From NCBI RefSeq assembly GCF_028283685.1, contig NZ_JAPWKF010000006.1, positions 295,729 to 359,728 of the forward strand: 64,000 nucleotides of DNA, in the 5' to 3' direction. Below are positions 55,204 to 63,705 of this stretch, one piece after another; the stretch's first letter is position 1; each line of letters begins with the position of its first letter. The DNA is from Edaphobacter sp. (GTDB lineage Bacteria > Acidobacteriota > Terriglobia > Terriglobales > Acidobacteriaceae). The position numbers were made by a program, and so were the translations under genes. The notes beneath the pieces were generated by a model. That model did no database searches. It saw only the letters and a program-made list of their open reading frames with translations, and was not told where the DNA came from.

Positions 55204-56162
55204 TGAAGTCCCTCCAGCGGAAAGGTGTAGACGTAGTCGTTGTGGCGCACCGGGTTGTGGCAACCGACGCACTCTGCGGTGAAGCCTGCGTCCTTGCCGT
55301 AGGGCTTCAGGTCCATGCCGCGCCAGCGCGCGTAGCCCCAGCCCCTGGTTGACGCATACTTTGCGCTGTCCTTGATCATGAACTCCACCTGGAGAAAGGC
55401 TCCGGCGCGCGTGTTTCCGTCCGCGTCCGGCTGCTGCTGCCATGCGGACTTGGCGAAGATGGTGCCGTCGGGCCACGGGTTGATGCGGTGCTCCGCGATA
55501 GCGCGCACGGCGACGTCGTTGCCGAAGATGATGCGCATGGTGTGGTTGTCGAAGCGGTCGGTGGTGCTGATCGCCTTCCAGTTCTTCCAATCCTGCGGGT
55601 AGGCGATGCCGTTGGGTGAGAGTTGCACCTCAAGCTTCGTGCCGCTCGCCTGAATCCAGTGGTTGTACTGCTCGTCGGCTGCGGTCTTTGCCTTGTCGTC
55701 GGGGGCGGGAGCGGGAGACGGCGGGTTGAGATAGTTCTTCAGGACGGCAAGATCGGCATCGGAGAGACGCGCATGCGGATGCAGCGCAAGATAGCTCGGC
55801 AGGGGCATCGCGCCCAGCTGTGCCTGGTTGACCGCCTCCCACAGCAGGCCCTTCTGCTGGGCGGCGGGAAGCTTCGCGATCTCGGAGAAGTTCAGGTGGC
55901 TGCGGGCCATCTTCACGTCGCGGGCAGCGATCCAATAGGCAGGCGCCACCTGGTCGAACCATGCCAGTTGCGTCTCGTTCGAGTGGCAGTTGTAGCAGGA
56001 GTTGCGGAGGACGCGCTTGACCTCGGGAGGTGCCGCAAGCTCGGCTGTCGCTGGAGGATTGCCGATCGCAGGCCTCACGAACTGCGCGGCCAGAAAGACC
56101 AGCAATCCGATGATGACAAGCGAAAACAAGACGCGTGGCAGGCTGGAACGTTCTATCGTCAC
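55200..56162 (-). CDS. Two-haem protein: haem-binding domain plus cytochrome P460 domain
   Basis: A 320-residue protein anchored by an N-terminal helix (RVLFSLVIIGLLVFLAAQFVRP). A haem-binding domain follows with CYNCHSNE, like the haem_bd family, then a proline-rich linker and a cytochrome P460 domain ending in CVGCHNPVRHNDYVYTFPL. Two CxxCH sites imply two covalently bound c-type haems in the periplasm. P460 proteins can oxidise hydroxylamine or detoxify nitrogen oxides; that activity is not shown by the sequence here. GTG start at 56162 with AAGGAG close upstream. It is coupled to the next gene by a 4-base overlap. Confidence 0.85.
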   Translation of the reverse strand: MTIERSSLPRVLFSLVIIGLLVFLAAQFVRPAIGNPPATAELAAPPEVKRVLRNSCYNCHSNETQLAWFDQVAPAYWIAARDVKMARSHLNFSEIAKLPAAQQKGLLWEAVNQAQLGAMPLPSYLALHPHARLSDADLAVLKNYLNPPSPAPAPDDKAKTAADEQYNHWIQASGTKLEVQLSPNGIAYPQDWKNWKAISTTDRFDNHTMRIIFGNDVAVRAIAEHRINPWPDGTIFAKSAWQQQPDADGNTRAGAFLQVEFMIKDSAKYASTRGWGYARWRGMDLKPYGKDAGFTAECVGCHNPVRHNDYVYTFPLEGLQ

Positions 56163-56254
56163 ATCTCCTTAGAGCCCTGCAGGAGATGTTTCGTTACATC
56201 AAATAATCTTATGGTCCATAACGGACCACCGGGATTCTGGAATTGGAGCGACCG

Positions 56255-56692
56255 ATGGAGAACAATCAATACGACCTGGAGCGCTTTGTCAGAGCGCAGG
56301 CCGGTGTCTACGACCGCGCACTCGCTGAGCTGCGTGCGGGCGAGAAGCGCAGCCACTGGATGTGGTTCGTCTTTCCGCAGATCAAGGGGCTGGGCATGAG
56401 CGAGATGTCGGTGCGCTTTGCGATCTACTCACTGGATGAGGCGAAGGCCTATCTTGCGCATCCTGTTCTGGGGGCGCGACTGATCGAGTGCGTCGAGGCG
56501 GTTCTGGCGGTACGCGGCAAAACCGCCGATGAGATCTTCGGCTATCCCGACGATCTGAAGTTTCGCTCCAGCCTCACCCTGTTTGCGAAGGCTTCCGGTG
56601 ATGGTTCTGTCTTTGAGCGCGCACTCGATCAGTATTTTGATGGCGCGATGGACGACGCCACGCTCAGGCAGCTGGGTGCGGCGGTGAGATGA
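56255..56692 (+). CDS. DUF1810 family protein
   Basis: A 145-residue cytoplasmic protein with the DUF1810 pattern: DLERFVRAQAGVYDRALAELRAGEKRSHWMWFVFPQIKGLG, then ARLIECVEAVLA and IFGYPDDLKFRSSLTLFA. The family occurs in all domains as a helical calpastatin-like protein of unknown biochemical function. ATG 56255 is chosen with GGAG six bases upstream; an in-frame TTG at 56243 is less likely. Confidence 0.85.
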   Translation: MENNQYDLERFVRAQAGVYDRALAELRAGEKRSHWMWFVFPQIKGLGMSEMSVRFAIYSLDEAKAYLAHPVLGARLIECVEAVLAVRGKTADEIFGYPDDLKFRSSLTLFAKASGDGSVFERALDQYFDGAMDDATLRQLGAAVR

Positions 56693-56709
56693 TTAAGCAT
56701 CGGTGAGGT

Positions 56710-56745
56710 GATGAAGCCATGAACGAGATGATGAAGCCATGAACG
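56710..56745 (+). repeat. Tandem 20-base repeat carrying a duplicated start codon
   Basis: GATGAAGCCATGAACG is present at 56710-56725 and again at 56730-56745. The second copy holds the ATG of the NodB deacetylase gene. The first copy gives a seven-codon reading frame (ATG 56719) whose TGA overlaps that ATG as ATGA. Confidence 0.7.
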
Positions 56746-57455
56746 TCGCGGCAATCTCAGGTACGGCGGCCGTCGCAATGGCTGCGGCGGGTACGGTGGC
56801 ATGGGCCGCGCTTTCGCCCGGATCGCAGATCTTCGGCCCCACCCTGATCGCGCCGCGCAATGCGGCGGAGATCGCGCTGACCTACGACGACGGCCCAAAT
56901 CCTGCGGCCACGCCCGCACTGCTTGAGGTCCTGGCGAAGTACAACGTGCGTGCCACCTTCTTTCTCATCGGCGGATTCGTGCGCCAGTGTCCGCAGATCG
57001 TGCGTGAGATGCACGCCGCGGGGCACCTCCTCGGCAATCACACGATGACGCACCCCTGGCTGCCGTGGCAGAGCGCTGCACGCATTCGCGAGGAGCTTCA
57101 CGGAACCAGCGCCGTCCTCGAAGACGTCCTCGGCGAGCCGGTTCGCTTCTTTCGCGCACCCCACGGCGCACGTCGGCCTGTCGTTCTCGCAACAGCACGC
57201 GAGATGGGTATGACGCCGGTACAGTGGAACCTGATCTGCGGCGACTGGATGCAGATCGGCGCCGACAAGCTGCATCAGCGCATCGAGCGCGGCGTCGCCC
57301 GCAACCGCAGCCGCGGCTTCGCCTCCAACATCGTGCTGCACGATGGCGGACAGCAGGGGCTGGGCCAGGATCGCATGCAGACGGTACAGGCGACCGAGCG
57401 CTTTCTTGCGAAGCATCAGAAGACAAGCTTCGTCACCGTCGATGCCTGGACGTAG
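56739..57455 (+). CDS. Polysaccharide deacetylase (NodB domain)
   Basis: A 238-residue carbohydrate esterase family 4 protein. The signal is a short hydrophobic N-terminal segment, so it is probably exported or anchored. The metal and catalytic residues are intact: Asp50/Asp51 in TYDDGPN, His101 and His105 in NHTMTHPW, then RFFRAPHGARRP and the C-terminal His in IVLHDGG. Family members remove acetyl groups from chitin, peptidoglycan or xylan. The start region contains a tandem repeat and may be read by coupling to a short upstream frame. Confidence 0.88.
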   Translation: MNVAAISGTAAVAMAAAGTVAWAALSPGSQIFGPTLIAPRNAAEIALTYDDGPNPAATPALLEVLAKYNVRATFFLIGGFVRQCPQIVREMHAAGHLLGNHTMTHPWLPWQSAARIREELHGTSAVLEDVLGEPVRFFRAPHGARRPVVLATAREMGMTPVQWNLICGDWMQIGADKLHQRIERGVARNRSRGFASNIVLHDGGQQGLGQDRMQTVQATERFLAKHQKTSFVTVDAWT

Positions 57456-57486
57456 CTTCCTGAACATATCCGCCTGGACGTAGCCG

Positions 57487-58374
57487 CTACTGCGGCGTGT
57501 CCAACGGGTGCGTCGACTTCTCGAAGTACTCGGTCTGCAGCTTCAGGCTGACGTCATCGGCCTTGATGGCGGCCAGCGCCCTGGTCACCGAATCCACCCA
57601 CCAGTTCATCTGGAACTCGCCCAGCTCGTGCGATGCTGCGCCGCCATCGCCCGCATAGTGATCGGGGAAGCGCGCATACCACCAGATGCCGGTGTAGACG
57701 CCGTCGGGCAGCGGCTGGCGATGCTGGTCGGCGCCTGACTCCTTTTCGGCGCGATCGGGATGCACGAGGTCCGGCCGCACGATCATCAGCTTCGAGGTCT
57801 CGCTCTCGCCCGCATGCTGATCGTTGGTGGTCTTCTTCTTCGGGCCGCCGGTGGGCGGTACGCGCTGGTCGAAGAGATACACCACGTAGTCATGCGGCGT
57901 ATTCAGCTGCGACTGCAGGAAGTAGGGCAGCAGGTGGTTGTTGCCGCCGTGCCCGTTGACGATGAGGATCTTCTTGCAGCCGTTGCGCGCCATCTCGTCG
58001 GTCGTCGCCTGCAAAAGGGCCAGCTGCAGCTCGCGGCTGTAGGAGACGGTGCCGGGCTCCTGCCGCGCCTCGGCGATCTGGCCGAAGTAGTACTCGGGGA
58101 AGACGACGGCGTACTGCTTCTCCGCGGCGTGCAGCGCGACGTAACGCGCATTCAGCAGGTCGGAGCCGATGGGCAGGTGCGGCCCATGCTTCTCGAGGAT
58201 GCCGATGGGAAGAAGGCAGGTGTTCTGCGCCTGGTGGATCGCCTTCACGAAGTCCGGCCCGGTCAGCTCCTCCCAGTGCGCGGAGAGCTTCTCCTGCGCC
58301 TGAACCAGCGGCGCAAAGCCCATCATGAAGGGAAGCAGGATTGCAGCAAGGCGGACGCTTCTTCTGGTTCTCAT
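57487..58374 (-). CDS. Secreted creatininase-family amidohydrolase
   Basis: A 295-residue exported protein of the creatininase/MftE fold. After a signal peptide ending near VQAQ the metal ligands can be traced: Glu in GILEKHGPHLPIGSDLLNARY (with His and Asp), His in NGHGGNNHLLPYF and Glu in AGESETS. All are kept, so hydrolytic activity is expected; family members open cyclic amides or cut peptides. ATG 58374 has GGAG upstream; longer reading is rejected since it would displace the signal peptide. It lies 80 bases after hemL on the same strand. Confidence 0.87.
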   Translation of the reverse strand: MRTRRSVRLAAILLPFMMGFAPLVQAQEKLSAHWEELTGPDFVKAIHQAQNTCLLPIGILEKHGPHLPIGSDLLNARYVALHAAEKQYAVVFPEYYFGQIAEARQEPGTVSYSRELQLALLQATTDEMARNGCKKILIVNGHGGNNHLLPYFLQSQLNTPHDYVVYLFDQRVPPTGGPKKKTTNDQHAGESETSKLMIVRPDLVHPDRAEKESGADQHRQPLPDGVYTGIWWYARFPDHYAGDGGAASHELGEFQMNWWVDSVTRALAAIKADDVSLKLQTEYFEKSTHPLDTPQ

Positions 58375-58408
58375 CGATACTCCGTTGGTTATTTGGAATC
58401 TGCCATCG

Positions 58409-58461
58409 AAACGAACTACTGCCATGGGAACGAGCTACGGTCGTTAAAACGAACTACCGCC
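58409..58461. repeat. Three imperfect 19-base tandem repeats
   Basis: Units near AAACGAACTACTGCC begin at 58409, 58428 and 58447, exactly 19 bases apart, in the short gap between creatininase and hemL. The third enters the last codons of hemL. Confidence 0.5.
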
Positions 58462-59746
58462 GGAGTGCCTTGCCTGCTGCTTCGAGGATCAGCGCGACCT
58501 CAACTTCGCCGTGGGCGATCGAGACGAACGCCGCCTCAAACTGGCTGGGTGGAAGCCAGACGCCGTTCTCGAGCATCGCGCGATGGAAACGACCGAAGGC
58601 GGCTGTATCCGAGGTCGCGGCCGAGGCGTAGTCGAACACCTCGTTTCCCGTGAAGAACCATGTGAACATCGAGCCGACCTGGTTGGTTGTGAGCTTGATG
58701 CCGCGCTCTGTTGCAATCGCGGCGACGCCACTGGCGATCTCCGCGGTTGTCTTTGCCAGCCTGGGATAGATCGTGTGCTGGTTGGCGATCAGGTGCTCGA
58801 TGGTGGCGATACCGGCGGCCATCGCCAGCGGATTGCCGCTCAACGTTCCGGCCTGGTAGACCGGCCCCAGCGGCGCGAGATGATTCATGATGTCGGCGCG
58901 TCCGCCGAAGGCGGCGCAGGGCAGCCCGCCGCCGATGATCTTGCCCAGCGTCGTCAGGTCCGGCTTGATGCTGTAGAGCTGCTGCGCGCCGCCGAGCGAG
59001 AGCCGGAAGCCGGTCATCACCTCGTCGAGGATCAGCAGAGCGCCGTGCTGGTGCGCGATGTCGCGCAGCCCTTCCAGGTAGCCGATCAGCGGAGCGATGG
59101 TTCCGGCGTTGCCGACGACCGGCTCGACGATGATGCATGCGATCTCGCGTGGCCGCGTGGCGAAGGCCTGCCTGACGGCCTCAAGATCGTTGTAGGGCAG
59201 AGCGATGGTGTGCATCACCGTCTCGTCCGGCACGCCGGCGGAGCCGGGGATGCCGAGCGTCGCAACGCCCGAACCTGCCTTGACCAGCATGGCGTCGGAG
59301 TGGCCGTGATAACAGCCTTCGAACTTGATGACGAACTTGCGGCCGGTGAAGCCGCGCGCCAGCCGGATGGCCGTCATGCAGGCCTCGGTGCCGGAGTTCA
59401 CGAAGCGCATCTTCTCCAGAGAAGGGAAGCACTGCTGCACCAGTCCTGCCAGCGTCGATTCCGCTGCCGTCGATGCTCCGAAGCTCGCGCTGAAACCTGC
59501 CGCCTCGCGGATGGCCTCGACCACTGGAGGAAAGGCGTGGCCCAGAATCATCGGCCCCCACGAGCCGAACATGTCGAGATAGCGATTGCCGTCCTCGTCG
59601 TACAGATAGGCGCCCTCGGCGCGAACCAGGAACGGAGGATCGCCACCCACGGAGCGAAAGGCGCGGACGGGCGAGTCCACGCCGCCGGGAAGAAGCGATT
59701 CGGCGCGTTGCTGCAGCTGGCGGGAGCGTGTGAGATTGAGCGGCAT
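58454..59746 (-). CDS. hemL: Glutamate-1-semialdehyde 2,1-aminomutase
   Basis: A 430-residue PLP aminomutase that makes 5-aminolevulinate, the tetrapyrrole precursor, from glutamate-1-semialdehyde. Visible hallmarks are [67 protein letters not shown] and the PLP Lys (about residue 267) in [12 protein letters not shown]. Length equals the family norm. The start is ATG 59746 at [12 protein letters not shown]. It is divergent from the DCC gene, 61 bases away. No gltX or hemA is in the window. Confidence 0.95.
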   Translation of the reverse strand: MPLNLTRSRQLQQRAESLLPGGVDSPVRAFRSVGGDPPFLVRAEGAYLYDEDGNRYLDMFGSWGPMILGHAFPPVVEAIREAAGFSASFGASTAAESTLAGLVQQCFPSLEKMRFVNSGTEACMTAIRLARGFTGRKFVIKFEGCYHGHSDAMLVKAGSGVATLGIPGSAGVPDETVMHTIALPYNDLEAVRQAFATRPREIACIIVEPVVGNAGTIAPLIGYLEGLRDIAHQHGALLILDEVMTGFRLSLGGAQQLYSIKPDLTTLGKIIGGGLPCAAFGGRADIMNHLAPLGPVYQAGTLSGNPLAMAAGIATIEHLIANQHTIYPRLAKTTAEIASGVAAIATERGIKLTTNQVGSMFTWFFTGNEVFDYASAATSDTAAFGRFHRAMLENGVWLPPSQFEAAFVSIAHGEVEVALILEAAGKALRR

Positions 59747-59807
59747 TGCAATCAGTATAAGGTTGCTGCATAGCGTCGTTGCTGACGCTGCGGTAAACGG
59801 ACGAAGA

Positions 59808-60242
59808 ATGACGCCAGACGAACGCACAGCCATCGCGGACCACCCGACGCTGCTCTACGACGGCGTCTGCGCGTTGTGCAACGGCGTGGTGCGCTTTGTG
59901 CTGCGGCACGATCGTGCGGGAGTCTTTCGCTTCGCCGCGCTCGACAGCGATGCGGCCCGCGAGCTTATGGACGGCGCGGCGGCTACGCAGGACGGCGTCG
60001 CGCTGGTGTTGCAGCCGCTTACGGCAGCGCAGCGCATTCTGTATCGCTCCGATGCGGTCGCCGAGGCGCTGCGGCTACTGGGGTGGCGGCGGCGTGCGGC
60101 GCTTTTGGCAGCAGTTCCTCGTCCGCTGCGCGAGTCAGGCTACGGTATCGTGGCCCGGCTGCGTTACCGGCTTTTTGGGAGGTACGCGGTGTGCCCGCTG
60201 CCTGCAGCGGAGCATCGAAAGCGCTTCGTGGGCTTGCGATGA
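59808..60242 (+). CDS. DCC family thiol-disulfide oxidoreductase-like protein
   Basis: A 144-residue DUF393 protein. The namesake motif appears as [21 protein letters not shown], where the two Cys form a CxxC pair, and the C-terminal half has the usual [11 protein letters not shown] proteins are predicted to have a thioredoxin-like fold; real redox activity has rarely been shown. ATG 59808. It has no neighbours on the same strand that explain its role. Confidence 0.85.
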   Translation: MTPDERTAIADHPTLLYDGVCALCNGVVRFVLRHDRAGVFRFAALDSDAARELMDGAAATQDGVALVLQPLTAAQRILYRSDAVAEALRLLGWRRRAALLAAVPRPLRESGYGIVARLRYRLFGRYAVCPLPAAEHRKRFVGLR

Positions 60243-60364
60243 GCGGCGGAAAGGCACAGCACCGACGTAACCCCTGTGAATACAGGATTTAGCGCCAGCG
60301 ACCGCTCTGCTGCTAGACTTAAACCTCTGCGTCACAGCATATTTCCCTACCCACGGAGAGCATT

Positions 60365-61474
60365 TTGCCGGAGAACGTCACCGCTACCATGGCCAACACG
60401 ACGAAACAGAATTCCGCTAAGCCGAAGCCAGTATCGGTGGCCAAGAAGCCCATCAGTTACGCTGACGCGGGCGTCGATATCTCCGCCGCGGACAAGTCGA
60501 AGCACCGCATCAAAATGCTGGCGCGCAAGACCTTCAACAAGCAGGTTCTCAGTGAGATCGGCGGCTTCGGCGGCCTCTTCGCACTCGACCTGGAGAAGTA
60601 TCCCAATCCCGTGCTGGTCTCTTCGGCAGACGGCGTGGGCACCAAGCTGAAGGTCGCCTTCGAGCTGGGCATTCACCACACCGTCGGGCAGGATCTGGTG
60701 AACCACTGCACCAACGACATCGCGGTGCAGGGCGCGACGCCGCTCTTCTTCCTCGATTACCTGGCCACCGGCAAGCTGGAGAACTCGGTCGTCGAAACCG
60801 TCGTGCAGGGCATCTCCGATGCCTGCCGCGCCAACGGCTGCGCCCTGATCGGCGGCGAGACCGCGCAGATGCCCGGCTTCTACGGCGACGGCGAGTACGA
60901 CCTTGCCGGAACCATTATCGGCGCCGTCAGCCGCGACAAGATCATCACCGGCGATGGCATCCAGGTGGGCGATGTCCTGCTCGGCCTGCCCTCCAACGGC
61001 CTGCACACCAACGGCTACTCGCTGGCCCGCAAGCTGTTGTTCGACGTCGCCAAGTACGGTCCCGAGCAGTACGTCAACGAACTGAAGGACAAGACCGGCG
61101 CCGCATTGATGCGCATTCACCGCAGCTATCTGAGCATCATCAAGAAGCTCATTAACGGCGAGGTCGTCTCAGGCATGGCGCACATCACCGGCGGCGGCAT
61201 CACCGAGAACCTTCCCCGCATCATCCCCAAGGGCATGGGCGCGCATGTCGATCTCGCATCATGGCAGGTTCCGCCGCTCTTCGAGCATCTGCAGGTGCTG
61301 GGCAAGGTGGAGCAGGACGAGATGATGCGCACCTTCAACATGGGCATCGGCATGATCATCGTCGTTCCCGCCGAGAAGGTGAAGAAGGCCAAGGCCATCC
61401 TCAACCGTGCCAACGAGCGCTTCCACATCATCGGCCGCATCGTGCGCGGCGAGCGCAAGGTCAGCTACAACTAG
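60365..61474 (+). CDS. purM: Phosphoribosylformylglycinamidine cyclo-ligase (AIR synthetase)
   Basis: A 369-residue enzyme of the fifth purine-synthesis step, using ATP to close the imidazole ring. It shows YADAGVDISAADKSK, GGFGGLFALDLEKY, LVSSADGVGTKLKVA, GGETAQMPGFY and HITGGGITENLPRI, all typical of PurM. A Lys/Ala-rich N-terminal extension of about 30 residues makes it longer than the E. coli protein (345). The TTG at 60365 has GGAG six bases upstream; an ATG at 60389 would remove eight residues of the extension. No other pur gene is adjacent. Confidence 0.95.
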   Translation: MPENVTATMANTTKQNSAKPKPVSVAKKPISYADAGVDISAADKSKHRIKMLARKTFNKQVLSEIGGFGGLFALDLEKYPNPVLVSSADGVGTKLKVAFELGIHHTVGQDLVNHCTNDIAVQGATPLFFLDYLATGKLENSVVETVVQGISDACRANGCALIGGETAQMPGFYGDGEYDLAGTIIGAVSRDKIITGDGIQVGDVLLGLPSNGLHTNGYSLARKLLFDVAKYGPEQYVNELKDKTGAALMRIHRSYLSIIKKLINGEVVSGMAHITGGGITENLPRIIPKGMGAHVDLASWQVPPLFEHLQVLGKVEQDEMMRTFNMGIGMIIVVPAEKVKKAKAILNRANERFHIIGRIVRGERKVSYN

Positions 61475-61495
61475 TTTTCTCTGCAGCGCAGAAAG

Positions 61496-61525
61496 AAGGA
61501 GCCAGTCGAATCGACTGGCTCCTTT
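61496..61525 (+). terminator. Intrinsic terminator after purM
   Basis: AAGGAGCCAGTCGA pairs with TCGACTGGCTCCTT with almost no loop, followed by TT. Fifteen bases on, a run of ten T (61541-61550) may help. Confidence 0.75.
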
Positions 61526-61555
61526 CGCGTTCAGGCGCGATTTTTTTTTTGAGCG

Positions 61556-62236
61556 TCACTTGTAAAGGTTGAAGACAATGCCCGCGCGGGACGAGAAGCT
61601 CTGATTCCACTTGCCGCTTGCGTCCACCCTCTCTCCCTGGTATTCGCCGGGGATGAGCTGGAAGGCGATGCTGCGCGTCACCTTCATGTCGATGCCCACA
61701 CCGGCCTTGGCCACGGGGTTCCAGTCGACGAGGTTGTTCTGTGAGCTCACCGAACGCATCTCGCCTCCCTCGCCGTAGACGAAGGGGGTAAAGCGCGAGT
61801 GCGGGGCAAACGTGTAGCGCGGTCCGGCAGCCATGATCAGCCGGCGCTGGTTGTAGTCCACTCCCATCACGTACAGGCTGGTGAAGTCTCCCTGGAAGCC
61901 GATGTGCCTGGTCAGGTTGATCTCAGGCGTTACCGCAAAACCCATCATGCTGTGATTGCGGTCGGTGGGGCTGGTCTGGAAGAGATACACGTAGCTCATC
62001 GCAACCGAGCCGATCGGTGTCTGATCCTTCTTCTTCTGCTGCATGGTGGTCATCGTCGAGGTTTGTGCAGCGCGAGTGTTCTCCGGCAGAGGAGCATCGA
62101 TGGCAGGCGCCGTAACGGAGCTCACCTCGGTGCTTGAACTGCTGGATGTTGCGCTGGAACTGACTCCATCGAGCCCCTGTGCAAGCGATGCCGCGGTCGT
62201 TCCAAGCAGCAACAGGAAACACAACTGGTACTTCAT
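61556..62236 (-). CDS. Small outer-membrane beta-barrel-like protein
   Basis: A 226-residue exported protein. The signal peptide MKYQLCFLLLLGTTAASLAQ is followed by a Ser/Thr-rich linker of 50 residues and then strands typical of an eight-stranded barrel (AMSYVYLFQT, MMGFAVTPEINLTRHIGFQGDF, RLIMAAGPRYTFAPHSRFTPFVYGEGG, VAKAGVGIDMKVTRSIAFQLIPGEYQGER), ending SRAGIVFNLYK. The alternation of polar and nonpolar residues supports the barrel; the role is unknown. The start has AAGGAG upstream. Confidence 0.75.
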   Translation of the reverse strand: MKYQLCFLLLLGTTAASLAQGLDGVSSSATSSSSSTEVSSVTAPAIDAPLPENTRAAQTSTMTTMQQKKKDQTPIGSVAMSYVYLFQTSPTDRNHSMMGFAVTPEINLTRHIGFQGDFTSLYVMGVDYNQRRLIMAAGPRYTFAPHSRFTPFVYGEGGEMRSVSSQNNLVDWNPVAKAGVGIDMKVTRSIAFQLIPGEYQGERVDASGKWNQSFSSRAGIVFNLYK

Positions 62237-62553
62237 TTGTTTACTCCTTCCGTTGTTCGCCTAAGTGTTGATAGACGATTGGTTAACGGACTATTACCAA
62301 TAACGGATGCCGAGCCGTCGCCTTGCGGTTTTCTACCGTTCGTCACTGTTTTTGTCCCGCTGCATTTGGTGTTTCGGTTACCGCGCAGTCGAAAAAAAAT
62401 AGCGTTCGATCTTCGACAAGCCGGGAGAATCGCTGCTTTCCATTGCATGCATCATGCGTCGTGCCGGGAACGCAGGACGGCTGCGTTTCGCAGGAGCTGT
62501 GCTAAGCTCACCGTAATTTCCTGAACATTCTTCTCTGCCCGGAGACCGCTCGC
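62237..62553. other. Divergent intergenic region
   Basis: This 317-base stretch between two divergent exported-protein genes should hold both promoters. It is AT-richer than its surroundings, with short A and T runs, but I see no convincing -35/-10 pair, operator or small gene. Confidence 0.4.
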
Positions 62554-63678
62554 GTGAAGGCCTCTTTCCTCGCCGCAGTGCTGTTGTCCCTCTCGTTTGC
62601 GTCGTGCCGTTCTGCGTATGCAGGCGGTGGTGACTCTGCGAATGCAGCGCCGCACGGGTGGAACCGCTTTACCGCGGCAAAGTATCTGGACACGCGGCAG
62701 ACGTGGTGGATGAACTGGCCCAAGGCGCGCCGCGATCACGAGACGGCGTGCATCTCCTGCCACACCGCGGTGCCCTATGCGTTGTCGCGCCTGACGCTGC
62801 GTCACGCGCTCAACGAATCGTCACCGTCTGCGCCCGAGCGGGAGATGCTCGGCTACATCACGCGGCGGGTGACGTTGTGGAATGAGCTCGAGCCCTTCTA
62901 CAGCGATCAGAAGGTGGGTCCGCGCAAGACGGTCGAGTCGCGCGGCACGGAGTCCGTGCTCAACGCGCTGATTCTTGTGCGCTACGATTCGCTGCAGGGG
63001 AAACATCTTTCTCCGCTTACCGAACAGGCGCTTCACAACATGTGGGCCACGCAGCTCACCAGCGGCGATGTTGCAGGCTCGTGGGAGTGGCTCAACTTCC
63101 ACAATGCGCCGTGGGAGTCCGATGAGTCGCACTACTACGGCGCTGCTCTGGCTGCCGTCACTGTCGCGATTGCTCCCGATCACTATCGCAATCGCCCCGA
63201 GATTCAGAAGGGTCTCGCATCGCTTCGTGAGTACCTGACGAAGAACTATGACAAGCAGCCGATGGCCAATCGGCTTGTCGTGCTGTGGGCGGCGAAGAAT
63301 GTTCCGGGCCTTCTGACGAAGACGCAGCACAAGGCGCTTCTGGAGGATCTGCAGCGTCTGCAGCGGCCCGATGGAGGCTGGAGCCTCAAGGACTTCGGCC
63401 AATGGAAGCGTCGTGACAACACGCCGGTCGATGCGCGCAGCGATGGCTACGCCACCGGCCTTACGGTCTTCGCATTGAAGGAGTCGGGCATCTCGCCGCG
63501 CAGGCCCGAGATGAAGCGTGCGGTTCAGTGGCTCATCGTCAACCAGGATGCAACGCAGGGGTTGTGGCCCGCTTACTCGCTCAACAAGCAGCGCGATCCT
63601 GCGACCGATGCCGCGCGCTTTATGAACGATGCAGCGACCAGCTACGCCGTGATGGCGCTTGAAGATGTTCGGCGCTGA
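62554..63678 (+). CDS. Exported c-haem protein with alpha/alpha-toroid (squalene-cyclase-like) repeats
   Basis: A 374-residue exported protein. A signal peptide ends near AYAG. The N-terminal part contains CISCH, a covalent haem attachment site, followed by VPYALSRLTLRHAL. The remaining 250 residues carry alpha-helical repeats with LQRLQRPDGGWSLKDFGQW and WLIVNQDATQGLWPAYS, the QxxDGGW-type boxes of prenyltransferase and squalene oxidase/cyclase toroids. The catalytic Asp-rich motif of the cyclases is not seen, so it is probably a binding or electron-transfer protein. GTG start at 62554 with GGAG upstream. Confidence 0.75.
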   Translation: MKASFLAAVLLSLSFASCRSAYAGGGDSANAAPHGWNRFTAAKYLDTRQTWWMNWPKARRDHETACISCHTAVPYALSRLTLRHALNESSPSAPEREMLGYITRRVTLWNELEPFYSDQKVGPRKTVESRGTESVLNALILVRYDSLQGKHLSPLTEQALHNMWATQLTSGDVAGSWEWLNFHNAPWESDESHYYGAALAAVTVAIAPDHYRNRPEIQKGLASLREYLTKNYDKQPMANRLVVLWAAKNVPGLLTKTQHKALLEDLQRLQRPDGGWSLKDFGQWKRRDNTPVDARSDGYATGLTVFALKESGISPRRPEMKRAVQWLIVNQDATQGLWPAYSLNKQRDPATDAARFMNDAATSYAVMALEDVRR

Positions 63679-63705
63679 GGGGGAAGCTCAGTGCCTCTTC
63701 GTCGT

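Noticed and set aside
61541..61550. Run of ten T as a phase-variable tract
   Set aside because: It lies outside any coding region and just beyond the purM terminator.
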